Under the pieces are notes generated by a model. That model was not told where the DNA came from. It saw only the letters and a list, made by a program, of their open reading frames with translations, and searched no databases. Below are positions 6,312-6,409 of a stretch of DNA of 6,409 bases, piece by piece. The stretch covers positions 1 through 6,409 of the forward strand of contig NZ_JAHACR010000251.1 of assembly GCF_018375725.1 (NCBI RefSeq). The letters run 5' to 3'. Every line of letters starts with the position of its first letter. The stretch's first letter is position 1. Position numbers and translations under genes: made by a program. This stretch comes from Burkholderia sp. (GTDB lineage: Bacteria > Pseudomonadota > Gammaproteobacteria > Burkholderiales > Burkholderiaceae).

Positions 6312-6409
6312 CAATCGCCAATCGGGAGTAGCGCGTGAATCAGCCGACCACTCTGTTCCTGCATGGGGGACCCGGACTGTCCGCCATTGTGGAGCGTGAA
6401 CTGTACGGC
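6312..6409. repeat. Right copy of 98-bp terminal direct repeat
   Basis: Identical to 1-98 over its full length and flush with the window end. The bases before it (ending AATTCACT) are element sequence. Because the window stops here, the true extent of identity to the right is defined only by the left copy's divergence after base 98. Confidence 0.97.
6335..6409 (+). CDS. Start of alpha/beta hydrolase gene (partial, runs off window)
   Basis: GTG 6335 with GGGAG at 6324-6328 opens the same 25 codons as at the left end, including HGGPG at residues 10-14, the oxyanion-hole motif of proline-iminopeptidase-like alpha/beta hydrolases. If the window is a chromosomal insertion, this copy keeps ribosome binding site and start codon and may be the functional gene. 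If the molecule is circular, it is the same locus as the fragment at 24-98 and there is no intact gene. Confidence 0.55.
   Translation, partial: MNQPTTLFLHGGPGLSAIVERELYG

Noticed and set aside
1..6409. tRNA genes, CRISPR repeats, IS terminal inverted repeats and plasmid iterons
   Set aside because: None was visible on reading both strands; apart from the 98-bp terminal repeat there is no repeated array.

Overview
The window is fairly GC-rich with a strong G/C preference at third codon positions. Its protein styles (a Sec-secreted protein with FDD...DNLSF architecture, an HGGPG alpha/beta hydrolase, a lipase-like/caspase fusion) suggest a proteobacterium, most plausibly a beta-proteobacterium of the Burkholderiales. 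That assignment rests on general style, not on a marker gene.

The most striking feature is at the edges. Bases 1-98 and 6312-6409 are identical and reach both ends of the window exactly. The repeat carries a ribosome binding site, a GTG start and the first 25 codons of an alpha/beta hydrolase with an HGGPG motif. In the left copy the hydrolase-like sequence stops where the repeat stops. In the right copy the gene would run on beyond the window. Two readings fit: a roughly 6.2-kb insertion flanked by a 98-bp duplication of the 5' end of a host gene, or a circular molecule of 6311 bp whose assembled ends overlap by 98 bp. No replication, mobilisation, integrase or transposase gene is visible, which weakens the autonomous-plasmid reading.

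Left to right: the truncated hydrolase start and a plus-strand intrinsic terminator just inside the junction (1-204). Then comes a minus-strand gene pair: a peptidoglycan amidase with an unknown C-terminal domain (3721 to 2240) is read first, followed by a lipase-like alpha/beta hydrolase fused to a caspase-like (C14) protease (2174 to 372). Upstream of the amidase lies a decayed gene on the same strand (about 4262-3744) ending in a PKD-like domain remnant. A perfect 22-bp palindrome (4259-4280) sits between this minus-strand block and a plus-strand gene for a secreted beta-rich protein (4401-5312). A short signal-peptide-like ORF (5383-5493) and a small two-helix membrane protein with four cysteines (5658-6209) follow, then the right repeat copy.

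Two neighbouring enzymes attack the cell wall and (probably) esters or lipids plus proteins, next to secreted or membrane proteins of unknown function. The block reads as accessory cargo, possibly a conflict, lysis or toxin cassette, but nothing in the sequence proves that role.
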